Origin: Kitasatospora sp. DSM 101779
GTDB taxonomy: Bacteria > Actinomycetota > Actinomycetes > Streptomycetales > Streptomycetaceae
NCBI RefSeq assembly: GCF_025655475.1
Contig: NZ_JAHTIK010000001.1
Coordinates: forward strand, 6,063,086-6,127,085
Reading direction: 5' to 3'
Length of the DNA: 64,000 bases
Positions 16,806 to 25,721 of this stretch are shown here, piece by piece; position 1 is the stretch's first letter, and every line of letters begins with the position of its first letter. The notes under the pieces were generated by a model. That model worked only from the letters and a program-made list of their open reading frames with translations. It did not search any database and had not been told where the DNA came from. The translations under genes were made by a program, and so were the position numbers.

Positions 16806-19469
16806 ATGACCCGAGTCGCCTCGGCTGCCGTCGACGTCGACCTCGATTCGTTCCTGCTCCGCCGCCGCGGAGCCGTCTGTGTCCCGACCGAGGGCTTGCT
16901 GCCCGTCGCGGACCCCTGGAGCACCGCCGGCCTGGTCGCCCTGGACGCCGACCTCGCCCAACGCGGCTACCTGCTCACCGCCGGCCTGCGGGCCGCCCTC
17001 GCCCGGCTCTCGCCCACCGCACTGGCCGCCACCGGCACCGGACTGCTCGCACGGATCGACCACCGGCTCGGCGCCGACCGCCGGCACCTCACCCTGTTCC
17101 ACCGCTTCCCGGACGCGGTGCCCGACCACGCGCACATCCTCTACTCGCGCAGCATCCGCGCCTTCCTGCTCAACCAGCCGCGCCAGCCCTGCGCCCACTG
17201 CGGCCGCACCGGCGCCGAGGCGGGCATCGGCGCCCTCGCCCCGTGCGCGCACCTGCTCTGCCCCGGCTGCCACGACGGCCTGCTGGCCGAAGGACGCGGC
17301 AGCCACTGCCCGTTGTGCGCCGCCCCGCTCGCCGACCGGCCCTGGCTCGGCGAGGACAACCCCGCCGGACGCAAGGCCGCCGAGGAGTTCGGCGGCGAGC
17401 AGACACTCCGCCCGCTGCGCCTCGCCGAGGGCGAGACCCTCGACGTCGCACTGGCCGAACTGACGCGACTGCTCTCCCGGCGCACCCCGCTCGACCCGCA
17501 GGACCGCGAGGACCTCGCCGCGCTGCTCGCCCTCGCCCCCGACGACCTGCCCGAACGCCTCCCCGCGCAGATCCCCGTCCGCGAGACCAAAGCGGTCGTC
17601 CTCACCGCACTGCTCCGCCGCGACCCGGACGGCGCCCTGCCCGTGCTCGCCGAACGGATCGACACCGCCACCGACGTCCTGCGGCTGCTCTGGTCCTGGT
17701 CCGGCGCCGAGCCCGACCTGCTGCCCGCCACCGCCCGGCGCCTGCGGCTGCGCAACCTGCCCCGCCCGCTGCGCCGCGGCCTGCTGGCGATCCTCGACGG
17801 CCTGCCGCTGCCCTACCTCGCCGAGGACCTCCGCCGCCACCGCTCGGCCTGGCTCCGGGCCGGCGAACTGCTCCACCCGTACGAGTACCGGGGACGCTAC
17901 CCGTCGGTCGCCGCGGCCTTCGCGCTGCTGCGCGAGACCGACCTGCGGGAGTACCCGGTCGGCACCGGGTTCGCCGAACCGCCGTACCCGCTGCGGGTGG
18001 TGGAGTCCGGTGGGCGCACGAAGCTCGGCTTCACCGGCTTCGCCGGCCGGGTCGAGTCCCGGCTCGCCGCCGGGGATGTCGCCGGCGCGACCCGCGCACT
18101 GGCCGCCCGGCCCGGTGAACTGGCCCGCCGCCTGCACCACCTGCTCCGGGTGCAGGCCACCACCGCTCCCGGCGAACCGCTGCCCGCGGACGTGCTGCGC
18201 ACCGTCACCGACGCCCTGCGCGCCGCCGCCCCCGGCCCGCTGCTCGGCGCCTACGGACGCCTGCGCGGACGGCGCGAACAGGGCGAGCGCCGGCTGTACT
18301 TCCCGCGCGGCACCGTCTCCCTGGCCCACGCCCGGGAGGACCACGGCACCGTCGTCCCGGCCGAACTCGCCCGCCCGGTCGTGGACGCCGTCGAGGCCGA
18401 GCTGCTGCGCCGGTGCACGGGGGAGCGCTACGACCTCGCACTGATCGACGAGTGCCTCGCCGACCTGGTGGTGCCGTTCGCCGAGCGGGCCGCCGCGAAG
18501 ACCCTGGTCGCCGTCCCGCGCGGCAGCCGGCAGCGCCTCCCGGCGGGCGAGCGCCTGCGGCTCTTCCTGCACTGGATGCAGCCCGAGCACCTGCGGGTGG
18601 ACCTCGACCTGTCGGTCGCGCTGTACGACGCCGAGTGGCGGTTCACCGGCCTGTGCGACTACACCGCGCTGGTGCACGGCGACCGGGCGGCCGTCCATTC
18701 AGGGGACTTCGTCTCGGCGCCGCCGCCGCACGGGGCTACCGAGTTCGTCGACCTCGACCTCGGCCGGCTCGCCGCCGACGGCACCCGGTACGCGGTGATG
18801 ATCGTCTTCAGCTACAACGACGTCGCCTTCGAGCAGCTCACCGATGCCTTCGCCGGCTTCATCCAGCTGTCCGCGGCCGACCGCGGCGCGGGCCACTACG
18901 ACCCGAAGGCCGTCCGGCAGCGGCTCGACCTGATGGGCGACGCCAAGGTCTGCGTCCCGATGATCGTCGACCTGGCGGACCGCCGCTACACCTGGACGGA
19001 CCTCAACACCGGTGCGGACGGCGGCTTCCACAGCGTCCGCCGGTACAGCGAGGAGGTCGGCCGGCTCTCCCGGGACGTCCTCGACCACTTCTCCCCGGGC
19101 AACCGGGCCACCCTGTGGGACCTCGCCTGCGCACAGGCCGCCGCCGGCGCCGAGGAGGTGCTCGTCCGCGGCCGCGACGGCACGGGCGTCCGGGCCTGGC
19201 GGCGCAGGGCGGGCGAGCCGGTCACCGCCTTCGCGGACCGGCTGCGGACGCTCGCGGACCCGGACCCCGCCGGACCCGGCACTCCGACCGAACGCCTCGC
19301 CGGCACACGGGCGTTCGTCGCCCTGGTGGACGGCGACGTCCCCGCCCCCGAGAAGCTCTCCGGCGCGGCCTACCGCCTCTACCCGGGCCCCTTCGACGCC
19401 GCACCGGCCGAGGTCGAGCGGCTCACCGCGGGCGACCTGCTCGCCCGCTTCGCCCCCGGAGCGCCATGA
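16806..19469 (+). CDS. MXAN_6230/SCO0854-family RING-domain protein
   Basis: The product has 887 residues. The ATG at 16806 follows GGGGGA. Residues about 129-175 hold a zinc-finger pattern, C129-x2-C132 ... APCAHLLCPGC ... CPLC, typical of a RING-like fold. The long middle is Leu/Arg-rich and helical. A segment at about 640-700 (EFVDLDLGRLAADGTRYAVMIVFSYNDVAFEQLTDAFAGF) resembles the TerD/calcium-binding stress fold. The overall architecture matches the family named after MXAN_6230 and SCO0854. No signal peptide or membrane helix is seen, so it is cytoplasmic. Whether it acts in ubiquitin-like conjugation or a TerD-type stress response is unknown. It stands alone, ending at a terminator facing the PhoD gene. 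Confidence 0.82.
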   Translation: MTRVASAAVDVDLDSFLLRRRGAVCVPTEGLLPVADPWSTAGLVALDADLAQRGYLLTAGLRAALARLSPTALAATGTGLLARIDHRLGADRRHLTLFHRFPDAVPDHAHILYSRSIRAFLLNQPRQPCAHCGRTGAEAGIGALAPCAHLLCPGCHDGLLAEGRGSHCPLCAAPLADRPWLGEDNPAGRKAAEEFGGEQTLRPLRLAEGETLDVALAELTRLLSRRTPLDPQDREDLAALLALAPDDLPERLPAQIPVRETKAVVLTALLRRDPDGALPVLAERIDTATDVLRLLWSWSGAEPDLLPATARRLRLRNLPRPLRRGLLAILDGLPLPYLAEDLRRHRSAWLRAGELLHPYEYRGRYPSVAAAFALLRETDLREYPVGTGFAEPPYPLRVVESGGRTKLGFTGFAGRVESRLAAGDVAGATRALAARPGELARRLHHLLRVQATTAPGEPLPADVLRTVTDALRAAAPGPLLGAYGRLRGRREQGERRLYFPRGTVSLAHAREDHGTVVPAELARPVVDAVEAELLRRCTGERYDLALIDECLADLVVPFAERAAAKTLVAVPRGSRQRLPAGERLRLFLHWMQPEHLRVDLDLSVALYDAEWRFTGLCDYTALVHGDRAAVHSGDFVSAPPPHGATEFVDLDLGRLAADGTRYAVMIVFSYNDVAFEQLTDAFAGFIQLSAADRGAGHYDPKAVRQRLDLMGDAKVCVPMIVDLADRRYTWTDLNTGADGGFHSVRRYSEEVGRLSRDVLDHFSPGNRATLWDLACAQAAAGAEEVLVRGRDGTGVRAWRRRAGEPVTAFADRLRTLADPDPAGPGTPTERLAGTRAFVALVDGDVPAPEKLSGAAYRLYPGPFDAAPAEVERLTAGDLLARFAPGAP

Positions 19470-19544
19470 CGGCGGCCGCGGCCAGCGCCGCCAGGCCGCA
19501 GAGGACGACGGTGAAGGCGGGTGGCGGGTGCGGCACCTGACGGG

Positions 19545-19581
19545 GCGCCCGCCCACGGTCTCTCCTGCCGCGGGCGGGCGC
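19545..19581. terminator. Bidirectional hairpin terminator
   Basis: A 10-bp perfect stem, GCGCCCGCCC paired with GGGCGGGCGC, and a 17-nt loop lie between the convergent RING-protein and PhoD genes, ending 6 bp from the PhoD stop. Confidence 0.6.
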
Positions 19582-19586
19582 GGGCG

Positions 19587-21251
19587 TCACTTGACGGGGG
19601 ACCAGACCCGTTCGACCTGCTGGGTGCCGGTGCGGGTGCGGTAGGAGCGGGTCCACTTGGTGGTCGCGTCCTTGCGGGTGCGGTCGGAGAGGATGTAGTA
19701 GTCCATCTGCACGGCCTGCGGGGTGATGTCGAGGACGCCGTAGCCGTGCGAGTCGAGGTCGACCCACTTGATGTGGCGGTTGGCGGCCTGGATCGCCGCG
19801 GCTGCGACGAGCGAGAGCGTCTGCGGGGCGACCTTGAGGAAGTCGTCGATGTTGTCGGAGCTGACCGAGGTGACGACGAACTCGGTGGCGACGCTGCCGG
19901 AGGCCGGGTAGGTGGCGGCCTCGTTCGGGACGTCGGCGGCCCAGGCGGAGTGGATGTCGCCGGTGAGGAAGACGGTGTTGTCGATGCCGTTGTTCTTCAG
20001 GTGGCCGAGGAGTTCGCGGCGGTCGTGGGTGTAGCCGTCCCACTGGTCCGGGTTGATCGCGAGGCCCTCGCCGGGCAGGCCGAGCAGCTTGGCGATCGGC
20101 CGCAGCAGGTAGTCCGGCAGCGACAGGAAGGCGACGGGGGAGATCATCACCTCGTTGCCGATGAGCCGCCAGGTGGTGTCGGAGGCGGAGAGGCCGGACT
20201 TCAGCCAGTCGAGCTGGGCGCGGCCGGTCATGGTGCGGTCGGCGGAGTCGACGTCGCCGTTGCCGACCTTGACCTGCTGGGAGCGGAAGGAGCGCAGGTC
20301 GAGCAGGTGCAGGTCGGCGAGCTTGCCGTAGCGCAGTCGGCGGTAGGTGGTGCCGGCGATCGACGGGCGGACGGGCATCCACTCGAAGTAGGCCTGCTTG
20401 GCGGCGGCCATCCGCGCCGACCAGTCGCCCTCGGTGCCGGGGGTGTGGTTCTCGGCGCCGCCGGCCCACGCGTCGTTGGCGAACTCGTGGTCGTCCCAGA
20501 TGGCGACGGTCGGGACGATCGCGTGCAGGCCCTGCAGGTCCGGGTCGGTCTTGTACGTCCCGTGCCGGGTGCGGTAGTCGGCGAGGGTGGTGATCTCGTG
20601 CGCGGGCTCGTGCGGGCGGACGACCTTGCCGGCCGCGCAGAACTCGCCGGTCTTGTACTCGTAGATGTAGTCGCCGAGGAAGAGGAAGACGTCGAGGTCG
20701 CCGCGGGCGGCCAGGTGGCGGTACGCGGAGAAGTAGCCGGCCTCCCAGTTGGCGCAGGAGGCGACGCCGAGCCGCAGCCGGTCGAGGGCGGCGTCGGCGG
20801 CCGGCGCGGTGCGGGTGCGGCCCACGGGGGACGAGGCCCCGCCGGCGGTGAAGCGGTACCAGTAGACGGTGTCGGGGGTCAGGCCCCGGACGTCCACCTT
20901 GACGGTGTGGTCGGTGGCGGCGGCGGTGGTGACCGTGCCGCTGGCACGCACCGAGGTGAAGGACTTGTCGGTGGCGATCTGCCAGACGACCTCGGTGGCC
21001 GGGCCGGCGTTGGAGCCCGGGACGGCGTCCGGGGTGGGCGTCACTCTCGTCCAGAGCACGACGCCGTCGGCGAGCGGGTCGCCGGAGGCGACGCCGTGCA
21101 GGAACTGCGGGACGGTGGCGGCGGTGGCCGGCGCGGTGCCCGCGGCGATCGGCAGGACGGCGGCACCGGCGGTGAGGGCGGCGGCCTTCAGCACGCGGCG
21201 ACGGCGCGGCCGGGCGACGGCGGGGGACACGGAGTCGGTGGTCTCTGTCAC
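19587..21251 (-). CDS. phoD: Alkaline phosphatase PhoD family, Tat-secreted
   Basis: The product has 554 residues with a GTG start. The N-terminus holds a twin-arginine signal (RPRRRRVLKAAALTAGAAVLP, then an AxA-type site near TAPATAA). An N-terminal beta-sandwich (LHGVASGDPLADGVVLWTRVTP) precedes the metallophosphatase domain with GDYIYEY, WDDHEFAND and a GDIHSAW metal-ligand motif, as in Ca/Fe-dependent PhoD phosphodiesterases. It releases phosphate from phosphoesters or teichoic acids outside the cell. Many streptomycete phoD genes are under PhoP control, but I could not find a convincing PHO box. TAGCCT lies 8 nt before the start codon with no Shine-Dalgarno, so the mRNA may be leaderless. 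Confidence 0.92.
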   Translation of the reverse strand: MTETTDSVSPAVARPRRRRVLKAAALTAGAAVLPIAAGTAPATAATVPQFLHGVASGDPLADGVVLWTRVTPTPDAVPGSNAGPATEVVWQIATDKSFTSVRASGTVTTAAATDHTVKVDVRGLTPDTVYWYRFTAGGASSPVGRTRTAPAADAALDRLRLGVASCANWEAGYFSAYRHLAARGDLDVFLFLGDYIYEYKTGEFCAAGKVVRPHEPAHEITTLADYRTRHGTYKTDPDLQGLHAIVPTVAIWDDHEFANDAWAGGAENHTPGTEGDWSARMAAAKQAYFEWMPVRPSIAGTTYRRLRYGKLADLHLLDLRSFRSQQVKVGNGDVDSADRTMTGRAQLDWLKSGLSASDTTWRLIGNEVMISPVAFLSLPDYLLRPIAKLLGLPGEGLAINPDQWDGYTHDRRELLGHLKNNGIDNTVFLTGDIHSAWAADVPNEAATYPASGSVATEFVVTSVSSDNIDDFLKVAPQTLSLVAAAAIQAANRHIKWVDLDSHGYGVLDITPQAVQMDYYILSDRTRKDATTKWTRSYRTRTGTQQVERVWSPVK

Positions 21252-21259
21252 AGCGTCAG

Positions 21260-21265
21260 AGGCTA
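21260..21265 (-). promoter_or_regulatory. Candidate -10 box (TAGCCT) for phoD
   Basis: On the minus strand TAGCCT lies 8 nt before the GTG start. It fits TANNNT and a leaderless transcript. The -35 region is not clear. Confidence 0.35.
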
Positions 21266-21401
21266 CTGGCTGGTAATCAGATGTCCATACTTTGGGACGA
21301 CTATTCCCTGACTCTTCATGTCCACGCCGCTTTACTGCAGCTCAAGCCCAACTGGGCGTCCGCGAAGAGAACTTGAGCCTGCGTGAGGACTTCCCATGCC
21401 A

Positions 21402-21429
21402 TGTGACGCGTGCAATTGTACATGTCACA
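21402..21429. promoter_or_regulatory. Inverted repeat TGTGAC...GTCACA upstream of collagenase gene
   Basis: TGTGAC at 21402-21407 and GTCACA at 21424-21429 are perfect complements 16 bp apart, about 100 bp before the collagenase start and 150 bp before phoD. Such spacing suits a dimeric regulator. The spacer is too long for a standard CRP site. Confidence 0.35.
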
Positions 21430-21528
21430 CCTTCACGGACAGCGGAGCCGTGCGGACCGCTCCGCCCTGCCCGTCACCGTCAACGGCCGCCCCCACGCGG
21501 CCGATTCACCAGGCCCGGAGGCCCCCAC

Positions 21529-23829
21529 GTGCACACCTCCCGGATACCCTCACCCCTGCGCGCCCTGCGATGGCTCGCCCTCGCCGTCGTCTGCTGCCTG
21601 ACGCTCGGACTGCTGCTCTCCACCGAGAGCGAGGCCGCCCCGAACACCCCGCAGCACCCCGGCACCACCACCACCCGGCCCGGTCCCGCCCCGCGGCCGG
21701 CCACCGTCCAGCGGCCCGGCACCGCACTCGCCCCCGCCGAGGCCCCCGCGACCGGCGCCGCCGTCCCCGACGCGGCCGAACGGGCGCCCCAGCCCGCCTA
21801 CGACGCCGCCGCCACCCGGCGGGACAAGCCCCGCACCGCCGAGTCCCGTTCCGTCGCACCCCGCACCGCGGCCGCCGCCTGCTCGGTCGGCGACTTCACC
21901 GGCCGCACCGGTGCCGCCCTCGTCCAGGCCGTGAAGGCCGCCGACACCGGCTGCATCAACACGCTGTTCACCCTCACCGGCACGGACGCCCGCGGCGCCT
22001 TCCGCGAGGCCCAGATGGTCTCCGTCGCCGACGCCCTGCGGGACGTCTCCACCGCCTACCCCGGTGACAACAGCACCTCCGCCGCCCAGCTGGTGCTCTA
22101 CCTGCGCGCCGGCTACTACGTGCAGTGGTACCACTCCGGCGACGTCGGCAGCTACGGCACCGCCCTGCAGGGCTCGATCCGCGCCGCCCTGGACGCCTTC
22201 TTCGCCGCCCCGCACTCCCGCGACGTCACCGACGCCAACGGCCAGACCCTCGCCGAGGCCGTCACCCTGATCGACAGCTCCGGCGAGAACGCCCGCTACC
22301 TCGCCGTCGTCCGGCGGCTGCTCACCGACTACGACACCCGCTACGACGCCTCCTGGTGGATGCTCAACGCCGTCAACAACACCTACACGGTGCTCTGGCG
22401 CGGCCACCAGTCGGCCGACTTCGTCGCCGCCGTCGCAGCCGACCACGGCGTGCTCGACACCCTCGGCGCCTTCGCGAGCGCCCACCTCGGCATGCTCGGC
22501 GGCGACCGCGGCTACCTGGTCTCCAACGCCGGCCGCGAACTCGCCCGCTTCCTCCAGCACACCGAACTCCAGACCGCCGTCCGCCCGCTGGTCAAGGACC
22601 TGCTCGGCCGCACCGCCATGACCGGCCCCACCGCCCAGCTCTGGGTCGGCCTCGCCGACATGGCCGCCGAGTACGACGCCGCCCAGTGCGCCTACTACGG
22701 CACCTGCGACCTGGCGAACCGCCTGAAGACCGCCGTTCTCACCGTCACCCGCACCTGCAGCCCGAGCGTCCGCATCCTCGCCCAGCAGATGACGGCCGAC
22801 CAGCTCACCGCCACCTGCACCAGCCTCGCCGGTCAGGACGCCTACGTGCACGGCATCGTCCGCGACAACGGCCCCGTCGCCGGCGACCGCAACACCACCA
22901 TCGAGGTCGTCGTCTTCGACTCCAGCACCGACTACCGCACCTACGCCGGCGCCATCTACGGCATCAGCACCGACAACGGCGGCATGTACCTGGAGGGCGA
23001 CCCCTCCGCCGCCGGCAACCAGCCCCGCTTCATCGCCCACGAGGCCGAGTGGCTGCGCCCCGACTTCCAGATCTGGAACCTCAACCACGAGTACACCCAC
23101 TACCTCGACGGCCGGTTCGACATGTACGGCGACTTCGCGGCCGGCACCAGCACCCCGACCATCTGGTGGGTGGAGGGCTTCGCCGAGTACGTGTCCTACT
23201 CCTACCGCGGCGCCGTCTACACCGACGCCCTCACCCAGGCCGGGAAGCACACCTACCGGCTCAGCACCCTCTTCGACACCACCTACGACAACGCCGACTC
23301 CACCCGGATCTACAACTGGGGCTACCTGGCCGTCCGCTACGTGATCGAGACGCACCGCGCCGACGTCGACACCCTGCTCGCCCGCTACCGCACCGGCGAC
23401 TGGGCCGGCGCCCGCACCCTGCTCACCGGCACCATCGGCACCCGCTACGACGCCGACTTCGACCGCTGGCTCGGCACCTGCACCCCCACCGGCTGCGGCC
23501 GCCCCGAGTGCACCGACCCCGACACCCGCCGGCTGGAGCCCGGCTGCCGCCGCAGCAACCTCGCCTCGCCCACCGGCGACCACCGCTACCTCTACCTGTG
23601 GGTCCCGGCCGGCACCGCCCGCCTCACCGTCACCAGCGGAGGCGGCACCGGCGACGCCGACCTCTACTACAGCAACGCCAACTGGGCCACCAACACCGCG
23701 TACACCGCGAAGTCGGCCGGCCCCGGCACCACCGAGACGCTCACCGTGACCAACCCGCCCGCCGGCTGGAACTTCGTCAGCCTGTACGCCAAGCAGGGCT
23801 TCGACGGGGTCTGGGTCGAGACCTCCTGA
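21529..23829 (+). CDS. Secreted collagenase, peptidase family M9, with C-terminal PPC domain
   Basis: The product has 766 residues. The GTG at 21529 has CGGAGG upstream and starts directly before a signal peptide (ALRWLALAVVCCLTLGLLLSTESEA). A Thr/Pro-rich linker (about 38-115) leads into the M9 N-terminal activator region (ACSVGDFTGRTGAALVQAVK). The catalytic part has the zinc motif H520-E521-YT-H524 and the downstream glutamate in WWVEGFAEY (E549 or E553). The last 90 residues form a bacterial pre-peptidase C-terminal (PPC) domain (YLYLWVPAGTARLTVTSGG...GDADLYY). It is predicted to digest collagen-like proteins outside the cell. The gene ends in a strong hairpin and is divergent from phoD. 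Confidence 0.92.
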   Translation: MHTSRIPSPLRALRWLALAVVCCLTLGLLLSTESEAAPNTPQHPGTTTTRPGPAPRPATVQRPGTALAPAEAPATGAAVPDAAERAPQPAYDAAATRRDKPRTAESRSVAPRTAAAACSVGDFTGRTGAALVQAVKAADTGCINTLFTLTGTDARGAFREAQMVSVADALRDVSTAYPGDNSTSAAQLVLYLRAGYYVQWYHSGDVGSYGTALQGSIRAALDAFFAAPHSRDVTDANGQTLAEAVTLIDSSGENARYLAVVRRLLTDYDTRYDASWWMLNAVNNTYTVLWRGHQSADFVAAVAADHGVLDTLGAFASAHLGMLGGDRGYLVSNAGRELARFLQHTELQTAVRPLVKDLLGRTAMTGPTAQLWVGLADMAAEYDAAQCAYYGTCDLANRLKTAVLTVTRTCSPSVRILAQQMTADQLTATCTSLAGQDAYVHGIVRDNGPVAGDRNTTIEVVVFDSSTDYRTYAGAIYGISTDNGGMYLEGDPSAAGNQPRFIAHEAEWLRPDFQIWNLNHEYTHYLDGRFDMYGDFAAGTSTPTIWWVEGFAEYVSYSYRGAVYTDALTQAGKHTYRLSTLFDTTYDNADSTRIYNWGYLAVRYVIETHRADVDTLLARYRTGDWAGARTLLTGTIGTRYDADFDRWLGTCTPTGCGRPECTDPDTRRLEPGCRRSNLASPTGDHRYLYLWVPAGTARLTVTSGGGTGDADLYYSNANWATNTAYTAKSAGPGTTETLTVTNPPAGWNFVSLYAKQGFDGVWVETS

Positions 23830-23851
23830 CACCGCGCCCTCCGGCACCCGC

Positions 23852-23882
23852 GCCCGGCCCGCCGCACCCCGGCGGGCCGGGC
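23852..23882 (+). terminator. Strong hairpin terminator after the collagenase gene
   Basis: A perfect 13-bp stem beginning GCCCGGCCCGCCG with a 5-nt loop lies 22 bp after the collagenase stop and is followed by a short T-containing stretch. Confidence 0.8.
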
Positions 23883-23962
23883 CCGCGCTTTGTCGGCGCC
23901 GTGGGGGATCATGGGAGATCGCACCGTCCCCGAGCACGTCTCCCAGCACGCAGGAGCACCCC

Positions 23963-24547
23963 GTGGCCCAGATCGTCCTCTTCCACTCCGCCTACGGACT
24001 CCGCCCGGCCGTCCACGCCGCGGCCGACCGGCTCCGCGCCGCCGGGCACGAGGTGCACACCCCCGACCTGTACGACGGCCGGGTCTTCGACACCGTCGAG
24101 GACGGCATGGCGTACAAGGACGAGATCACCACCGACGAACTGCTGCGCCGCGCCGTCCACGCCGCCGCCCCGCTGCTCGGCCAGGGCGGCCCCGGCCTGG
24201 TCTACGCCGGCCTCTCGCTCGGTGCGGCCCTCGCCCAGAACCTCGCCCTCGCGGACACCAACGCCGCCGGGCTGGTCCTGCTGCACGGCACCTCCGACAT
24301 CCGGGACGACGCCGCCACCTCCGTCGCCGTCCAGCTGCACGTCGCCGAGCCCGACCCGTTCGAGCCGGAGGACTGGCTGAACGCCTGGTATCTGCGGATG
24401 ACCAAGGCCGGCGCCGACGTCGAGGTCCACCGCTACCGCGGTGCAGGCCACATCTACACCGACCCGGAGCTCCCGGACTTCGACGAGGAGGCCGCCGAAC
24501 GCACCTGGGCGACGGTGCTGGCGTTCCTCGCGGAGCTGGACGGCTGA
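23963..24547 (+). CDS. Dienelactone-hydrolase-family alpha/beta-hydrolase
   Basis: The product has 194 residues with a GTG start and AGGAG upstream. The order of elements fits the small dienelactone hydrolase fold: IVLFHSAYGLRPAVHAAADRLRAAGHEVHTPDLYDGRVF, a nucleophile elbow YAGLSLGAALAQ with Ser in place of the family's usual Cys, then AGLVLLHGTSD and the final His in YRGAGHIYTDP. The usual lid is short. It is cytoplasmic. The stop is 2 bp before the next gene's GTG, so the two are co-transcribed. Substrate unknown. Confidence 0.83.
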   Translation: MAQIVLFHSAYGLRPAVHAAADRLRAAGHEVHTPDLYDGRVFDTVEDGMAYKDEITTDELLRRAVHAAAPLLGQGGPGLVYAGLSLGAALAQNLALADTNAAGLVLLHGTSDIRDDAATSVAVQLHVAEPDPFEPEDWLNAWYLRMTKAGADVEVHRYRGAGHIYTDPELPDFDEEAAERTWATVLAFLAELDG

Positions 24548-24549
24548 CG

Positions 24550-24969
24550 GTGCCCGCCGCGGCCGGCTACTCGGGCACCCCGCTCGCCCGCAAGCTCGGC
24601 ATCCGGCCGGGCCACACCCTGCTGCTCGCCGACGCCCCCGAGGGCTTCGCGATCCCCGGTCTCCCGGACGGCCTGCTGATCCAGCACCGTCCGGACCGGG
24701 AGGCCCCCTTCGACACCGCCCTCTGGTTCCCCGCCGACCGGGCCGACCTCACCACCCGCCTCGCCGGGCTGAGGGCGGCCATGCGCCCGGCGGCCGGCCT
24801 CTGGATCGCCTGGCCCAAGAAGGCCTCCCGCATCCCCACCGACCTCACCGAGGACGTCCTGCGCGAGGTCGCCCTGCCCACCGGCCTGGTGGACACCAAG
24901 GTCTGCGCCGTCGACGCGACGTACTCCGGGCTGCGGTTCGTCGTCCGCAGGGAGCTGCGCCTGACCTGA
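24550..24969 (+). CDS. DUF3052-type protein
   Basis: The product has 139 residues with a GTG start. The N-terminal AGYSGTPLARKLGIRPGHTLLLADAPEGF and the later ALWFPADRADLTTRL, GLWIAWPKKAS and GLVDTKVCAVDATYSGLRFVVRR are conserved blocks of a small cytoplasmic family usually annotated DUF3052. The function is unknown. It follows the hydrolase gene after 2 bp. No membrane segment or catalytic signature is visible. Confidence 0.75.
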   Translation: MPAAAGYSGTPLARKLGIRPGHTLLLADAPEGFAIPGLPDGLLIQHRPDREAPFDTALWFPADRADLTTRLAGLRAAMRPAAGLWIAWPKKASRIPTDLTEDVLREVALPTGLVDTKVCAVDATYSGLRFVVRRELRLT

Positions 24970-25283
24970 CCGGACCGCCGACCGCGGGTGCGCTACGTTC
25001 CTCGCCGAGACCGAACGCCGAAACCGGAACCGGACCTGATCCGGCGTTGAAGGCGTACGTGTTCCCGGCTCGGCTTGCACTGAAGGACCAGGGGCGGAGC
25101 GAGGGATGGCGCCGCCGCCTTCACTGCTCGGCAGGGTCCCGGCCTCGTCCACGGGACCTCGGCCGTGCCCGCGCCGACCAGCCATCGGATGCTCCTGTCG
25201 CGGTGCTTTGGAGGTCACGGGATCCCTCGGCCGATATCCTCAGAGTGCGAACACAATGAATCCCACAGATTGGCCGAAACCGT
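24970..25283. other. Intergenic region, 314 bp
   Basis: No coding region with actinobacterial codon bias was found. The right half, from about 25180, is less G+C-rich and probably holds the promoter of the DUF6193 gene. No clear -35/-10 pair, strong hairpin or RNA gene is seen. Confidence 0.4.
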
Positions 25284-25667
25284 ATGAGCGAAGGATCGGA
25301 AGCCCAGCCGGATCCGGTGGCGGAAGCATGGAATGCGATACGGGCGCTGAGTCCGGATCTCATCGACAAGGCCCTCGTTGAGGCGGCTTACGCCGACGAC
25401 GTCATCAGGTCGCTGTTCCCCATGGTGAGTCACGGCTCGCTGCAGTTCAGCCGGTGCACCAGGTTTCCCTGGTCGCGCGACCTTCCGTCGGTCTTTCCGA
25501 ACGGGTCCGCCGGTTTCAGGGTGATGCGGCTTCACGAACCGGGGAACTCCACGATCGGCGAGGTGCTGTCTGCTGATGAGGCCGTCCGAATGGTCAGGGA
25601 CAACCTCCCCGTCGGCTGCGGTCCGGCTGTCGACGGAACTCCGGACGACCTTCCGCCTTTGAGCTGA
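25284..25667 (+). CDS. DUF6193-family small protein, possible immunity or accessory factor
   Basis: The product has 127 residues with an ATG start and no strong ribosome site. The pattern ALVEAAYADDVIRSLFPMVSHGSLQFSRCTRFPWS...SAGFRV...LSADEAVRMVRDNLPVGCGPAVDGTPDDL matches the DUF6193 family, common in Streptomyces and sometimes labelled natural-product-biosynthesis associated. It looks soluble and cytoplasmic. The gene converges on the ALF/HINT toxin gene, with only 54 bp holding a shared terminator between them. It could be the immunity protein of that toxin, but the opposite orientation is unusual for an immunity gene and the call is speculative. Its A+T content is higher than that of core genes nearby. 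Confidence 0.7.
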   Translation: MSEGSEAQPDPVAEAWNAIRALSPDLIDKALVEAAYADDVIRSLFPMVSHGSLQFSRCTRFPWSRDLPSVFPNGSAGFRVMRLHEPGNSTIGEVLSADEAVRMVRDNLPVGCGPAVDGTPDDLPPLS

Positions 25668-25684
25668 CGGCGGAGCCGATGGAT

Positions 25685-25716
25685 CGGGCCACCCGCGGAA
25701 GCCTGCGGGTGGCCCG
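25685..25716. terminator. Bidirectional hairpin terminator
   Basis: A perfect 12-bp stem, CGGGCCACCCGC with its complement, and an 8-nt loop lie between the convergent DUF6193 and ALF/HINT genes. Confidence 0.8.
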
Positions 25717-25721
25717 GCTGC

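Noticed and set aside
25668..25721. Same-strand immunity gene directly downstream of the HINT toxin
   Set aside because: Only 54 bp with a terminator hairpin lie there before the convergent DUF6193 gene.
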